47,116 nucleotides of DNA from Marivirga sp. ANT-B6 (lineage in GTDB: Bacteria > Bacteroidota > Bacteroidia > Cytophagales > Cyclobacteriaceae): positions 49,564-96,679 of the forward strand of contig LXQK01000017.1 of the NCBI GenBank assembly GCA_001683905.1. Direction: 5' to 3'. The notes under the pieces are model-generated. The model was given only the letters and a program-made list of their open reading frames with translations, was not told where the DNA came from and did not search any database. Shown here one piece after another: positions 8,265-17,857 of the stretch. Each line of letters starts with the position of its first letter. Position 1 is the first letter of the stretch. A program made the translations under genes and the position numbers.

Positions 8265-10396
8265 GACCGGATTTTTCAAAAATAAAATACCAGGACATTA
8301 TCAACAGAAACTCATCTGTGCAAAAATCCGGGTTGGAGGAGGAGCAGATTACCGCTGAAGGGATTCCTGTAAAAGGGGCGTACCATCATGAAGATTTTAA
8401 GGCAATGGAACACGTCGATTTTGCTGCAGGAATACCCCCGTATTTGCGGGGGCCCTATAGTACGATGTATGTGACTAAGCCATGGACAATTCGGCAATAT
8501 GCAGGTTTTTCTACTGCTGAAGAATCAAATGCCTTTTATAGGCGAAATTTAGCCGGTGGTCAAAAAGGGCTTTCCGTTGCATTTGACCTCCCGACACACC
8601 GGGGTTACGACTCCGACCATCCGCGTGTAGTTGGCGATGTAGGCAAGGCTGGTGTGGCCATCGATTCTATTCTGGACATGAAACTACTTTTCGACAAGAT
8701 CCCTCTGGATAAAATGTCGGTTTCTATGACCATGAATGGTGCTGTCTTGCCGATCATGGCTTTCTATATCGTCACCGCAGAAGAGCAAGGTGTAAAACCA
8801 GAGCAGCTCAGCGGTACGATTCAAAATGATATTCTAAAAGAATTCATGGTGCGCAATACGTATATATATCCTCCGGCGCCATCAATGCGCATCATTGCGG
8901 ATATTTTTACCTATACATCCAGACATATGCCGAAATTCAACTCCATCAGTATCAGTGGGTATCATATGCAGGAAGCTGGTGCCACCGCGGATCTCGAGCT
9001 TGCCTATACCCTTGCCGATGGATTGGAGTATCTTCGCACAGGTATCGCAGCCGGGATTGATATTGATGATTTTGCCCCTCGCCTTTCGTTTTTCTGGGCC
9101 ATAGGCATGAACCACTTTATGGAAATCGCCAAAATGAGGGCAGGCAGATTACTTTGGGCAAAAATTGTCAGTGCCTTCAATCCAAAAAATAAAAAATCGC
9201 TTTCGTTGCGTGCTCATTGCCAGACGTCAGGGTGGAGCCTTACTGAACAGGACCCTTTTAATAATGTGAGCCGTACCTGTATTGAGGCCATTGCTGCAGC
9301 ATTGGGCCATACCCAGTCGTTACATACCAATGCGTTGGATGAAGCCATTGCTTTACCCACAGATTTTTCCGCCCGCATTGCTAGAAACACACAGCTGTAC
9401 CTACAGGAAGAAACCAATATTACCAAAGCGATCGATCCATGGGCAGGATCATATTACGTGGAATACCTTACCGAGTCGCTAGTTAAAAAGGCGTGGGCTC
9501 TTATAGAAGAAGTTGAGGAGATGGGGGGCATGGCCAAAGCCATAGAAGCAGGTCTTCCGAAGATGAGGATAGAGGAAGCAGCAGCAAAAAAACAAGCACG
9601 CATCGACGCTGGTAAAGATGTAATAGTGGGCGTTAATAAGTATAAGACTGACGATATATCGCCGTTAGAGCTGCTCGAAGTAGATAATTCTTCGGTCCGC
9701 CTTTCGCAGTTGAAACGACTGGAACAGCTAAAAGAAGAAAGGAATGCTGATGAGGTAGCGGCAGCCCTGTTACAGTTACAGCAGGCCGCCGCCAGTGGCA
9801 AAGGCAATTTATTGGAGCTAGCCATTGATGCCGCAAGAAAAAGAGCCACCTTAGGAGAAATATCAATAGCCATGGAAGAAAGTTTTGGACGACACAAGGC
9901 CACCATAAGATCTATATCAGGTGTGTATGCCGGGGAAGTAGCAGCCAACGAAAGCTTTCGGCAAGCGCTGGAACTTGCTGATACTTTTGCCCGGGTGGAA
10001 GGCCGCCGACCGCGCATCATGGTGGCAAAGATGGGCCAGGACGGTCACGACCGGGGCGCAAAAGTAATTGCGACAAGTTTTGCCGACCTGGGCTTTGATG
10101 TAGATATCGGCCCACTCTTCCAGACGCCTGAGGAAGTTGCCCAGCAGGCCATTGAAAACGATGTACATATCGTTGGGGCGTCGAGCCTTGCGGCGGGTCA
10201 CAAAACGTTGGTACCTCAGCTGATCGAGGCTTTAAAAGCACTTGGACGAGAAGATATAATGGTCGTGGCGGGAGGGGTGATACCACCCAAAGATTATGAT
10301 TTCCTTCATAAGGCTGGTGTTGCGGAGGTTTTTGGACCGGGCACAGTCATAGCTGAGGCAGCCAAAAAGATTCTGAATAAATTATTACAGGCATGA
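8261..10396 (+). CDS. mutB: Methylmalonyl-CoA mutase, large (alpha, catalytic) subunit
   Basis: The 711 residues comprise an N-terminal (beta/alpha)8 barrel, with '[15 protein letters not shown]', '[17 protein letters not shown]' and '[16 protein letters not shown]', and a C-terminal B12-binding domain. In the latter, '[13 protein letters not shown]' supplies the axial His (about residue 596), and '[16 protein letters not shown]' forms the cobalamin pocket. It catalyses the adenosylcobalamin-dependent rearrangement of (R)-methylmalonyl-CoA to succinyl-CoA in propionate and odd-chain metabolism. The gene is coupled to mutA by a 4-base overlap, and meaB follows 24 bases downstream. All expected residues are present, so it should be active if B12 is available. 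Confidence 0.98.
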   Translation: MRPDFSKIKYQDIINRNSSVQKSGLEEEQITAEGIPVKGAYHHEDFKAMEHVDFAAGIPPYLRGPYSTMYVTKPWTIRQYAGFSTAEESNAFYRRNLAGGQKGLSVAFDLPTHRGYDSDHPRVVGDVGKAGVAIDSILDMKLLFDKIPLDKMSVSMTMNGAVLPIMAFYIVTAEEQGVKPEQLSGTIQNDILKEFMVRNTYIYPPAPSMRIIADIFTYTSRHMPKFNSISISGYHMQEAGATADLELAYTLADGLEYLRTGIAAGIDIDDFAPRLSFFWAIGMNHFMEIAKMRAGRLLWAKIVSAFNPKNKKSLSLRAHCQTSGWSLTEQDPFNNVSRTCIEAIAAALGHTQSLHTNALDEAIALPTDFSARIARNTQLYLQEETNITKAIDPWAGSYYVEYLTESLVKKAWALIEEVEEMGGMAKAIEAGLPKMRIEEAAAKKQARIDAGKDVIVGVNKYKTDDISPLELLEVDNSSVRLSQLKRLEQLKEERNADEVAAALLQLQQAAASGKGNLLELAIDAARKRATLGEISIAMEESFGRHKATIRSISGVYAGEVAANESFRQALELADTFARVEGRRPRIMVAKMGQDGHDRGAKVIATSFADLGFDVDIGPLFQTPEEVAQQAIENDVHIVGASSLAAGHKTLVPQLIEALKALGREDIMVVAGGVIPPKDYDFLHKAGVAEVFGPGTVIAEAAKKILNKLLQA

Positions 10397-10420
10397 GAAC
10401 TTTCGGGTGGAAAAGAATAA

Positions 10421-11455
10421 ATGGATTATAAACCAAAAAACAGGTTAAGTCCTTCAGCATACACTGAAGGCATACTTGGCGGTGATAAAGTAATATTAAG
10501 TAAGGCTATTACACTGGTAGAAAGCAGCCTACCTGAAGATAATCGCCTGGCGAGAAAGGTATTAGAAAAGGTCTTACCGCATACCGGTAATTCGCTGCGT
10601 ATCGGTATAACAGGTGTACCGGGCGTGGGGAAAAGCACCTTCATAGAAAGCCTCGGTATGATGATCACTGCCGAAAATACGAAACTAGCCGTGCTTGCCA
10701 TCGACCCTAGTAGCCAGCGGTCGAAAGGGAGTATCATGGGCGATAAAACGCGTATGGAAGACCTTGCCCATCACCCACTGGCGTACATCCGCCCCAGTGC
10801 TACAGGCAGTACCCTTGGTGGCGTAAGCCATAAAACAAGAGAGGTCATGTTGCTTTGTGAGGCGGCTGGACATCAAATCATATTAATAGAAACGGTCGGT
10901 GTGGGTCAGTCTGAAATTGCCGTGCATGGCATGGTTGATTTTTTTCTGCTATTGATGCTGGCCGGGGCAGGAGACGAATTGCAAGGCATCAAAAAAGGAA
11001 TCATGGAAATGGCCGATGCAATTGCAATTGTCAAAGCAGATGGCGAAAATATGCAGGCTGCCCTGCAGGCAAAGGGTGCATATCAAAACGCATTACATCT
11101 TTTTCAGCCTTCAGGTACTGGATGGGTACCGCAGGTGGTCACTTGTTCGGCATTGGAGAAAAATGGGTTGAAAGAGATATGGGCGCTTATTCAGCAACAT
11201 CATAGGCATATGCAGAGCAGTGGTCTATTTCAACCGAATCGCGATGGGCAAAACCTGCAATGGATGCATGAAAGCATCAAGCAAAGCTTACTATCAGATT
11301 TCTACGAAAATCCACGCATAGCGCGTACTTTGAAAGTTATAGAAGAAAACGTCGTGAAAGGAAAAATCGCTCCAATCAATGCTGCTCATCAGCTTCTGGC
11401 AAGTTACCATGAAAAAGAAACGCTACCCGGTTCAGGTAGCGCCTCTAAAATCTAA
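10421..11455 (+). CDS. meaB: MeaB/ArgK-family GTPase, methylmalonyl-CoA mutase chaperone
   Basis: This 344-residue G3E GTPase has a P-loop 'GVPGVGKST' at residues 65-73, 'LAIDPSSQRSKGSIMGDKTRM' after it, and the Mg2+/switch motif 'ETVGVGQSE'. MeaB loads adenosylcobalamin into methylmalonyl-CoA mutase and protects it from inactivation, and this gene is the third in the mut operon. The last codons contain a 7-bp hairpin (CGCTACC/GGTAGCG), and the stop region overlaps the convergent DUF2807 gene by 4 bases. Confidence 0.95.
   Translation: MDYKPKNRLSPSAYTEGILGGDKVILSKAITLVESSLPEDNRLARKVLEKVLPHTGNSLRIGITGVPGVGKSTFIESLGMMITAENTKLAVLAIDPSSQRSKGSIMGDKTRMEDLAHHPLAYIRPSATGSTLGGVSHKTREVMLLCEAAGHQIILIETVGVGQSEIAVHGMVDFFLLLMLAGAGDELQGIKKGIMEMADAIAIVKADGENMQAALQAKGAYQNALHLFQPSGTGWVPQVVTCSALEKNGLKEIWALIQQHHRHMQSSGLFQPNRDGQNLQWMHESIKQSLLSDFYENPRIARTLKVIEENVVKGKIAPINAAHQLLASYHEKETLPGSGSASKI
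11421..11441 (-). terminator. Hairpin terminator of the DUF2807 gene, inside the meaB 3' coding end
   Basis: CGCTACC-cggttca-GGTAGCG is a perfect 7-bp stem with a 7-base loop. Read on the minus strand it begins about 10 bases past the DUF2807 stop and is followed by TTTCTTTTTC, a usable U-tract, so it resembles an intrinsic terminator for that gene. On the plus strand no U-run follows. Its bases are also meaB codons. Confidence 0.6.
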
Positions 11456-12141
11456 TTTATCTTCGATACGCTTCCCGCTCCACTCGACTTCACATTTACC
11501 TTTTCAGGACTTCCTATATACTTAATTTTCGTAGCACCTGAAGAGTTTGCAACAAGTTCCTTGCTGGCAGCCAAATCAATTTTACTGGCACCACTAGCAT
11601 CCACATGCACTACAGCTGCATCAAAATCGACGGCATTATATTTAACGGCTCCTGAGGTGCTGATTTTATGCCTATTGGTCTTGCCGGACAAAGAGACTTT
11701 ACTCGCACCAGAAATATCTGCATCAAAATTAGAGGACTCTACCTGAAGATCTGCTTTACTGGCTCCACTAAGTGAAAAATTAAAATCTTTTGTTTTGATC
11801 ACGTTCTCTGAAGTAACCTGGCTTGCTCCACTCACCTGAAGGCTTTCTAGATCTTTGAAAGTGATGTATACCCTTACCTCTTCCATATCATGATGGCCTT
11901 TCTTATCTTTGTAAATTCTCAATTTACCATTTTTAACTTCACTCTTGATGAGCTCCAGGTCACTGGCTTCACCCTCTAGCCTAAGCTTGTGGTCATTGCC
12001 CTGGGTGATAAAAATTTTTAAAGCGCCGCTTGCATATATAGCGGTAAAAGGGGAGACTTTACGATTCTGTTTGATTTCAGAAGCAAAAGAAGAAGATAGC
12101 GCTATAGCGATAGCAACGAAAATTAGGGATATGCTTTTCAT
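11452..12141 (-). CDS. Secreted DUF2807 (head-GIN domain) protein
   Basis: The 229 residues start with a signal peptide (SISLIFVAIAIALSSSFA). The rest is a repetitive beta-rich domain with recurring 'SGASK(I/A)' turns spaced along it, for example 'LSGASKADLQ', 'ISGASKVSL' and 'ASGASKIDLA'. That is the pattern of the DUF2807/putative auto-transporter adhesin head-GIN family, which forms right-handed beta-helix-like folds and is very common in Bacteroidota. The molecular role is unknown; surface or periplasmic location is inferred from the signal. The 3' end overlaps meaB by 4 bases in convergent orientation. Confidence 0.88.
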   Translation of the reverse strand: MKSISLIFVAIAIALSSSFASEIKQNRKVSPFTAIYASGALKIFITQGNDHKLRLEGEASDLELIKSEVKNGKLRIYKDKKGHHDMEEVRVYITFKDLESLQVSGASQVTSENVIKTKDFNFSLSGASKADLQVESSNFDADISGASKVSLSGKTNRHKISTSGAVKYNAVDFDAAVVHVDASGASKIDLAASKELVANSSGATKIKYIGSPEKVNVKSSGAGSVSKIN

Positions 12142-12230
12142 GGGTTATTAGCTTTTGAGTTGTTGTAATTGGTTTCTATGTTCTATGATGTAATAAAGAT
12201 GCATTACACTTTAAAAGGTTGCACGTAGTT

Positions 12231-12947
12231 CTAATTTAATTTGAAATCAACATAATGATAGGTTAATTCCTTTTGCATTGAACCACCATTTTCCATTACC
12301 ATAAAAACATGCTTTTCTACAGTTCTGGCACCATTTTCTAGTTTAAGTGGATATCTAAAAATTGGCCCGGTGTACACAAAACTATGATATTCTCCATTTT
12401 CACCACAAGGATCGACCTTAGCCGGTAACTTGCGTATTGATTCTGGTCTTAAGTCGGCGCCAACCATTTCCTCTGGGACTAAGGCATCATTGGCAGCGCA
12501 GATTTTTGTTCTGAATCCGGCTCGAAAAAATTCATCCAAAATAACGTCAGCGGCAAGCCCCCACAAGGGGAAAATAATTTCCAAATCCTGCTCCGCTACA
12601 AGATTTTCCTTATAAATTCTGAGATCTTCCAGGTAGATATCACCACTGATTATGCCATGAACGTTTTGCTGCTTTAATTTATGATAGTATAAGTGCAGCG
12701 TTTCTTCATAAGAAAGTGGTTTTTGGGGTTGGTTGATATATAGCTTTTCCAGTGGTAGACCGATCGACTGGGCTTGTGCGGCGATCAATGTTTCGGAAAC
12801 GCCATGTAATCCTACTTTCTTCGACACTGCATCAATGCTTGTATGCAGGCTGACCACCTCAAACTTTGCCTCTTGCAATGTCCTGTACAATGCTAACGCA
12901 CTATCTTTTCCCCCGCTCCAACTCACCGATACCTTTTTTTTACGCAT
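12231..12947 (-). CDS. Dph6-like ATP pyrophosphatase (adenine nucleotide alpha-hydrolase family)
   Basis: The 238-residue protein begins with a PP-loop 'SWSGGKDSALAL' (residues 9-20), followed by 'GLHGVSETLIAAQAQSIGLP' and the family block 'GEYHSFVYTGPIFRYPL'. These define the diphthamide synthetase-like (COG2102/MJ0570-type) group. The eukaryotic member amidates diphthine on EF2, which bacteria lack, so the substrate here is unknown. It presumably uses ATP to adenylate a carboxylate and transfer nitrogen. The gene lies between the B12-dependent mutase operon and a divergent BtuFCD-like importer, so a link to cobalamin or its salvage is possible but only contextual. Confidence 0.85.
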   Translation of the reverse strand: MRKKKVSVSWSGGKDSALALYRTLQEAKFEVVSLHTSIDAVSKKVGLHGVSETLIAAQAQSIGLPLEKLYINQPQKPLSYEETLHLYYHKLKQQNVHGIISGDIYLEDLRIYKENLVAEQDLEIIFPLWGLAADVILDEFFRAGFRTKICAANDALVPEEMVGADLRPESIRKLPAKVDPCGENGEYHSFVYTGPIFRYPLKLENGARTVEKHVFMVMENGGSMQKELTYHYVDFKLN

Positions 12948-13129
12948 TTGACGTCTATTTCCCTAAACTATTACTTTCGTTCCGATATCTTGCCCATAAA
13001 GTATCATTTTAATCAAATAAAAGAATAAATACTTAACTTAGCCAGCTGAAACTATCTTTTAGAACACCTTTTTTACTTTTTATTCCTGAATAGCAATTTT
13101 ATTGCTGAAAAGTTAACTTGCGATTCAAT

Positions 13130-14293
13130 ATGATCCCGAATTGGAAATTTAAACTTCTGCCAATATTTTCCCTTATTATCTTATTCGCCGACTGCCACCA
13201 GCGGGATAAGGTAGACCAACAGGTCGGGGATGCTGGTGAAATTAAACGAAGTGATTTTAAATATACAACTGGGTTTTCTGTCGCTTATCATCCGGGTTAT
13301 AAAGTAGTGACCGTACATCGCCCGTGGCAAAACGCCACTAAAGGCATAGATTATATCCTTGTACCAAAAGGTGCTCCCCGACCTGATGCAAGGCATGATG
13401 CGCAGATTATAGAAGTTCCTGTGGAAAATATGGTGGTAACTTCTACGACGCATATCCCTTTGCTGTACATGCTCGACGAGTCAGAAAAATTGATAGGTTT
13501 TCCTAATACCGACCTTATTTCATCCGAAGAAGTAAGAAGATTGGTCGATCGAAACCACATCAAAGAATTGGGCATGGGTAGCAACCTGAACCTGGAGGCC
13601 CTAGTAGAGCTGCAGCCTTCTATGGTGATGGCCTTTACCATGGGACCGGTTGATGCGCAGTACAAAAAAATCCAGGAAATGAATATCCCGGTCGTGATCA
13701 ATGCCGATTATCTGGAAACAGACCCTTTGGGCAGGGCAGAATGGATAAAATTTGCGGCCCTATTTTTAGATAAAGAAAAAGAGGCAGACTCGATTTTTGA
13801 TGCGCTGGAGAAAAACTATCTGCATCTGCAGAACCTGGTGGAAAAAGTGGAAGATAAACCTGCCGTTATAACCGGGGTGGTATATAGCGACACCTGGTAT
13901 ATGCCTGGTGGCAAAAGCTGGGCATCCATATTCTTTCAGGATGCCGGCGGTCACTATCCCTGGTCGACGAATAAACAAACAGGAAGTATCCCTTTAAGTT
14001 TTGAGCAGGTTTATGACGTTGCCTCCGGTGCCCCCTTCTGGATAGGTGCCGCATCGTACCAGAGTTTAAGAGAACTGGCAGCTGCAGATAGCCGCTATAC
14101 TGCGTTTGAAGCCTATCAGCAAAATAATGTTTACACTTATAATAAGCGCATGGGTGCAAAGGGAGGCAATGAATTTCTGGAATTAGGATATATGCGTCCG
14201 GATATCATCCTGGCCGACCTGGTGAAGATCATGCACCCTGAAATGCTACCCGACCATACCTTATTTTTTTACCGGAAACTGGATGCAAATTAA
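13130..14293 (+). CDS. ABC importer substrate-binding lipoprotein (BtuF/FecB type; cobalamin or siderophore)
   Basis: The 387-residue protein starts at the ATG at 13130; the tracked ORF's TTG at 13118 adds only four residues. A signal peptide ends in the lipobox 'LFADC', giving an outer-leaflet-anchored protein. The periplasmic-binding fold is seen in 'NMVVTSTTHIPLLYML', 'LGMGSNLNLEALVELQPSMV', 'IPVVINADYLETDP' and 'WYMPGGKSW'. It feeds the permease and ATPase downstream, overlapping the permease start by 11 bases. Ligand identity is not settled by sequence; proximity to the mut operon favours B12, but no cobalamin riboswitch was seen upstream. The upstream 180 bases contain only a small AGCAAT/ATTGCT hairpin. 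Confidence 0.88.
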   Translation: MIPNWKFKLLPIFSLIILFADCHQRDKVDQQVGDAGEIKRSDFKYTTGFSVAYHPGYKVVTVHRPWQNATKGIDYILVPKGAPRPDARHDAQIIEVPVENMVVTSTTHIPLLYMLDESEKLIGFPNTDLISSEEVRRLVDRNHIKELGMGSNLNLEALVELQPSMVMAFTMGPVDAQYKKIQEMNIPVVINADYLETDPLGRAEWIKFAALFLDKEKEADSIFDALEKNYLHLQNLVEKVEDKPAVITGVVYSDTWYMPGGKSWASIFFQDAGGHYPWSTNKQTGSIPLSFEQVYDVASGAPFWIGAASYQSLRELAAADSRYTAFEAYQQNNVYTYNKRMGAKGGNEFLELGYMRPDIILADLVKIMHPEMLPDHTLFFYRKLDAN

Positions 14294-15350
14294 GGACAGT
14301 CCTGCTATGATTCGAACAAGCCATAACCTAAAAACGCTTGCTTTATTGTCATTAACAGTGGTATGTTTTATGTTAGACGTATCTTTAGGATCGGTTTATA
14401 TTCCCTTTCCAGCTATCCTGGATATATTAGGTGGCCAGGAAGCAGAGCGCTCCTCGTGGGTGCAGATCGTGTGGCAATTCAGGTTGCCTAAAGCCATCAC
14501 CGCTATTGCTGCTGGTGCAGGACTTGCCTTGAGTGGGCTACAGATGCAGACTTTATTTAGAAATCCGCTGGCGGGCCCTTTTGTCCTCGGGATCAGTTCA
14601 GGTGCTAGTCTTGGTGTTGCACTTTTAGTAATGGCAGGTTTTTCACTGGGTGGAATCCTTGTACTTGACGGGGCTTATGGTCGTTGGCTGATTGTCATTG
14701 CGGCTAGCATGGGCTCTGGTTTGGTGCTGATGCTGGTTGTTGCTGCTACTATTCGCATCAAAGACAGCATGACCTTATTGATCCTTGGCCTTATGTTTGG
14801 CAGCGCAACTGGAGCCATTGTAAGCGTACTGCAGTTTTTCAGCCAGGCAGATCAGATTCAAGCTTACCTAATCTGGACCTTCGGTAGCCTGGGAGGCTTA
14901 AACTGGCTGGATCTTTACATCCTTATTCCTGTTACTATCGCAGGCGTATTGATCTCTTTGTTTCTATGCAAGCCGCTTAATGCACTCTTATTAGGGGAGA
15001 ACTACGCGCAAAGTATGGGGTTGAACCTAAAAGCTACCAGGCTTTGGATCATCATCAGCACCAGTCTGCTGGCCGGAGCCATCACGGCTTTTTGTGGTCC
15101 TATTGCTTTTGTGGGCATCACCGTGCCGCATTTTGCCCGTATTATTTTTAACACTTCCGATCATAAGGTGCTCATTCCTGCCACGCTAATTAGTGGTGCC
15201 CTGCTCTTGCTGGTTTGTGACATTATTGCCCAGCTTCCCGGACATGAACAGACCTTACCTATCAATGCTGTAACTTCTCTGTTCGGTGCCCCTGTAGTGA
15301 TCTGGATCATTTTGCGCAAAAGAAACATCAGTAAAAACTTTGCAGGATGA
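14283..15350 (+). CDS. ABC importer permease, FecCD/BtuC family
   Basis: This 355-residue polytopic membrane protein has the FecCD landmarks: 'WQFRLPKAITAIAAGAGLALSG', 'LFRNPLAGPFVLGISSGASLG', 'LWIIISTSLLAGAITAFCGPIAFVG' and 'VPHFARIIF'. About nine to ten hydrophobic segments are visible, as expected. It forms the channel with the downstream ATPase. The start at 14283 overlaps the upstream gene; a second ATG at 14307 preceded by AAGGA is an equally good start. The stop overlaps the ATPase start (ATGA). Confidence 0.93.
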   Translation: MQIKDSPAMIRTSHNLKTLALLSLTVVCFMLDVSLGSVYIPFPAILDILGGQEAERSSWVQIVWQFRLPKAITAIAAGAGLALSGLQMQTLFRNPLAGPFVLGISSGASLGVALLVMAGFSLGGILVLDGAYGRWLIVIAASMGSGLVLMLVVAATIRIKDSMTLLILGLMFGSATGAIVSVLQFFSQADQIQAYLIWTFGSLGGLNWLDLYILIPVTIAGVLISLFLCKPLNALLLGENYAQSMGLNLKATRLWIIISTSLLAGAITAFCGPIAFVGITVPHFARIIFNTSDHKVLIPATLISGALLLLVCDIIAQLPGHEQTLPINAVTSLFGAPVVIWIILRKRNISKNFAG

Positions 15351-16369
15351 GTGGATTCGAAGTACATAGCAACATCTTTTTGGAGGCAAAAGCTTTGGCT
15401 ATTGGCTACGGCAGCGGTAAAAGTGAAAAAAGAGTCGCCTCCGAACTCGATATTGTGCTCCATGGGGGTGAAATGGTCTGCCTTCTGGGACCCAATGGAG
15501 CCGGCAAATCCACGCTTCTACGCACCTTAAGTGGCGTTCAAAAGCCGTTGGCTGGTGAGGTGCTTGTAAAAGGTGATGTGCTGGCCAACTTTTCGCGAAG
15601 TCAGCTAGCCAAGGTGATCAGCCTGGTACTTACAGACAAAGTACAGGCAGGCAATCTTACCGCTTTTGACGTGGTAGCATTGGGCCGTTACCCACATACC
15701 GGATGGCAGGACAAGCTGGAAAGCCAGGATCTTGCACAGATTAACTGGGCTTTTGAAGCTACAGGCAGTGAAGTCTTGAGATACGAGAAAATTAACGAGA
15801 TGAGCGACGGTCAGCAGCAGAAAATAATGATCGCCCGCGCGCTTGCACAGGATGGAGATATCATTATATTGGATGAACCTACCGCCCACCTTGACATTGG
15901 TAACCGAACAGAAATCATGCAGTTGCTAAAAACGCTGGCCGAGGTAACGGGCAAAGCCATTCTGGTAGCGACACACGAATTGGATCTGGCGCTACAAACC
16001 GCAGACCAGCTTTGGCTCATGCGACCGCACCAACGAATGGCAACTGGCTTGCCCGAAGATCTGGCCTTGCAGGGCGAACTTAGTGCCTCCTTTGACAGTG
16101 CCGGTTTACAATTCGATTTAAAAGAAGGAAGATTCAAGACAAAAAAAAGCTTTTATAACTCCATCAACGTTTCGGGAACAGGCAATGCCTATATCTGGAC
16201 CTTGCGTGCCCTAAACCGAATTGGCCTGAAACATGATGAATTCGCCAATGAACTGAAATTGGAGGTGCGTGAAACGGAAGACGGTACAATCTGGATATTA
16301 GCCCAAAAAGATGGAGTGCAAACATTTTCTTCGTTAGCCGTTTTGATTCGCCTTTTACGTAGGAAATAA
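15347..16369 (+). CDS. ABC importer ATPase (BtuD/FecE type) with C-terminal extension
   Basis: The 340-residue protein has Walker A 'GPNGAGKST' (about 48-56), signature 'MSDGQQQKIMIARAL', Walker B 'DIIILDEPTAHLD' and the switch His in 'ILVATHELD'. Members of this family are usually about 250-260 residues. Here some 80-90 extra residues follow (from about 'GRFKTKKSFYNSINVSGTG' on), with an alpha/beta appearance, 'WTLRALNRIGLKHDE', and no motif I recognise. Extended versions occur in other Bacteroidota. It drives the importer encoded by the two upstream genes and is the last gene of the operon. Confidence 0.92.
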   Translation: MSGFEVHSNIFLEAKALAIGYGSGKSEKRVASELDIVLHGGEMVCLLGPNGAGKSTLLRTLSGVQKPLAGEVLVKGDVLANFSRSQLAKVISLVLTDKVQAGNLTAFDVVALGRYPHTGWQDKLESQDLAQINWAFEATGSEVLRYEKINEMSDGQQQKIMIARALAQDGDIIILDEPTAHLDIGNRTEIMQLLKTLAEVTGKAILVATHELDLALQTADQLWLMRPHQRMATGLPEDLALQGELSASFDSAGLQFDLKEGRFKTKKSFYNSINVSGTGNAYIWTLRALNRIGLKHDEFANELKLEVRETEDGTIWILAQKDGVQTFSSLAVLIRLLRRK

Positions 16370-16414
16370 ACATTTTTAGTTTGAAATGGTATCTATAATA
16401 AATTTTTATAGATC

Positions 16415-17851
16415 ATGCACAGGCATACAGCATCTTTTGATTTAATAGTCATTGGCGCGGGGTCCGGCGGACTCAGTGTAAGCCTTGGCTTACTTGAGTT
16501 AGGTCTCAAGGTCTTGATGATCGATAAAAGTGACTGGCATATTGGAGGAGAATGCTTGAACACAGGATGTGTTCCCAGCAAAGCCCTGATTCATATCTCG
16601 CGACTCATCCAACAGGGAAAAAACGCACAGCCTTTTGGGTATCAATTAGACGGCAAAACAGATATGCTTGCTGTAAAACAATACATCAGCGAGAAGCAAC
16701 AGTCAATCAAAGCGCATGAGAATACCGCTTTCCTCAGAAAACAGGGCCTAAACATTGTCTTAGGCACTGCTCATTTTGTTGAAAAAGATACCTTAGAAGT
16801 AGAAGGAAAATGCTATAAAGGTAAAAATATAGTCATAGCCACTGGTTCCAGCCCGCGAAAACTCGATGTGGTCGGACTTGAAAAGCATAAGGTATTTACC
16901 AATGAAAACATCTTTGAACTTGATTACCTGCCAGAAAATTTTCTTTTCGTAGGAGCCGGCCCCAATAGTATAGAATTAGGACAAGCTTTTGCCCGGTTAG
17001 GCTCAAAAGTTACCATCGTAGATCGGGGAGAAAAGATCCTAAGCAAAGATGACCCGGCCATTACGCACGTTTTACAACAGCAATTGATCCAGGAAAATAT
17101 CACATTCTTTTTCAACTCCGAGATTGAAAATTTCAGTCAATCTGAGGCCATTATTAAAAATAAAAATGGTGATACATCATCAGTTCCTGTCGATGCTGTT
17201 TTTACCGGTATTGGGAGGATTTTAAATTTTGAAGACCTGCACCTTCAAAATGCTGGTGTAAAAACAAAAGAAGGTAAGATTCAGGTTAACGATCGCCTAC
17301 AAACCACCAACCCCCAAGTATTTGTATGCGGTGATGCTGCTGGTTCTTTAAAATTCTCTCATGCCGCCGAGCTTCATGCAACAGTACTCATCAATAACTT
17401 TCTTTCACCCTTCAAGAAGAAGCTTGAATTGAAACATTTTCCTTGGGTCACTTTTGCAGATCCCGAAGTAGCTACTTTCGGCTTAAATGAAGGTCAGTTA
17501 AAGAAAAAAAACACGGCATATGAGAGACTTGAGATGGATTTTCAGGAAGATGATCGGGCTACCACCGACAATTATCAGTATGGCAAATTGATTTTATTTG
17601 TCGAGAAAAAAAGATTTAATATAGGTGCTGCAAAAATCCTGGGTGGTAGTATGGTGGCTCCTCATGCAGGTGAAATGACACAGGAACTTATACTTGCAAA
17701 TACGACCGGTATGCCTATCAAGGAGATATTCAACAAGGTATATGCCTATCCTACCTCAGGTCGTGTGAATAAAAAAATTATTTTGGAAAGGTATAGAAAG
17801 CTTGTAAAGCCGTGGCTCCATCTTATCATCAGGGTTTTGTATAGATTTTAA
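16415..17851 (+). CDS. Pyridine nucleotide-disulfide oxidoreductase (MerA/Lpd-like), catalytic His-Glu dyad missing
   Basis: The 478-residue flavoprotein has an N-terminal FAD site 'VIGAGSGGLSVSLGL', the redox-active disulfide 'GGECLNTGCVPSKALIH', an NAD(P) Rossmann motif 'VGAGPNSIELGQAFARLG', and the second FAD motif 'VFVCGDAAGSL'. Dihydrolipoamide dehydrogenases and mercuric reductases end with an HPxxxE or IHxYPTxxE motif that protonates the thiolate. Here the corresponding block is 'VYAYPTSGRVNKK', with neither the His nor the Glu. The C-terminus ends in a hydrophobic/basic helix (KPWLHLIIRVLYRF) that may bind membrane. The substrate is unknown. A TIGR04283 glycosyltransferase follows 6 bases later, suggesting one operon and a specialised, non-lipoamide role. 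Confidence 0.85.
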   Translation: MHRHTASFDLIVIGAGSGGLSVSLGLLELGLKVLMIDKSDWHIGGECLNTGCVPSKALIHISRLIQQGKNAQPFGYQLDGKTDMLAVKQYISEKQQSIKAHENTAFLRKQGLNIVLGTAHFVEKDTLEVEGKCYKGKNIVIATGSSPRKLDVVGLEKHKVFTNENIFELDYLPENFLFVGAGPNSIELGQAFARLGSKVTIVDRGEKILSKDDPAITHVLQQQLIQENITFFFNSEIENFSQSEAIIKNKNGDTSSVPVDAVFTGIGRILNFEDLHLQNAGVKTKEGKIQVNDRLQTTNPQVFVCGDAAGSLKFSHAAELHATVLINNFLSPFKKKLELKHFPWVTFADPEVATFGLNEGQLKKKNTAYERLEMDFQEDDRATTDNYQYGKLILFVEKKRFNIGAAKILGGSMVAPHAGEMTQELILANTTGMPIKEIFNKVYAYPTSGRVNKKIILERYRKLVKPWLHLIIRVLYRF

Positions 17852-17857
17852 GATCTT

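Noticed and set aside
9454-10020. 188-residue minus-strand ORF inside mutB
   Set aside because: Ser/Ala-rich shadow of a strongly conserved gene; no recognisable domain.
12948-13129. Cobalamin riboswitch upstream of the BtuF-like gene
   Set aside because: No B12-box-like sequence or suitable multi-stem structure could be found; only a small hairpin is present.
16393-16411. CTATAA/TTATAG inverted repeat just before the flavin reductase homologue
   Set aside because: Short, AT-only stem of a kind expected by chance in AT-rich leader sequence.
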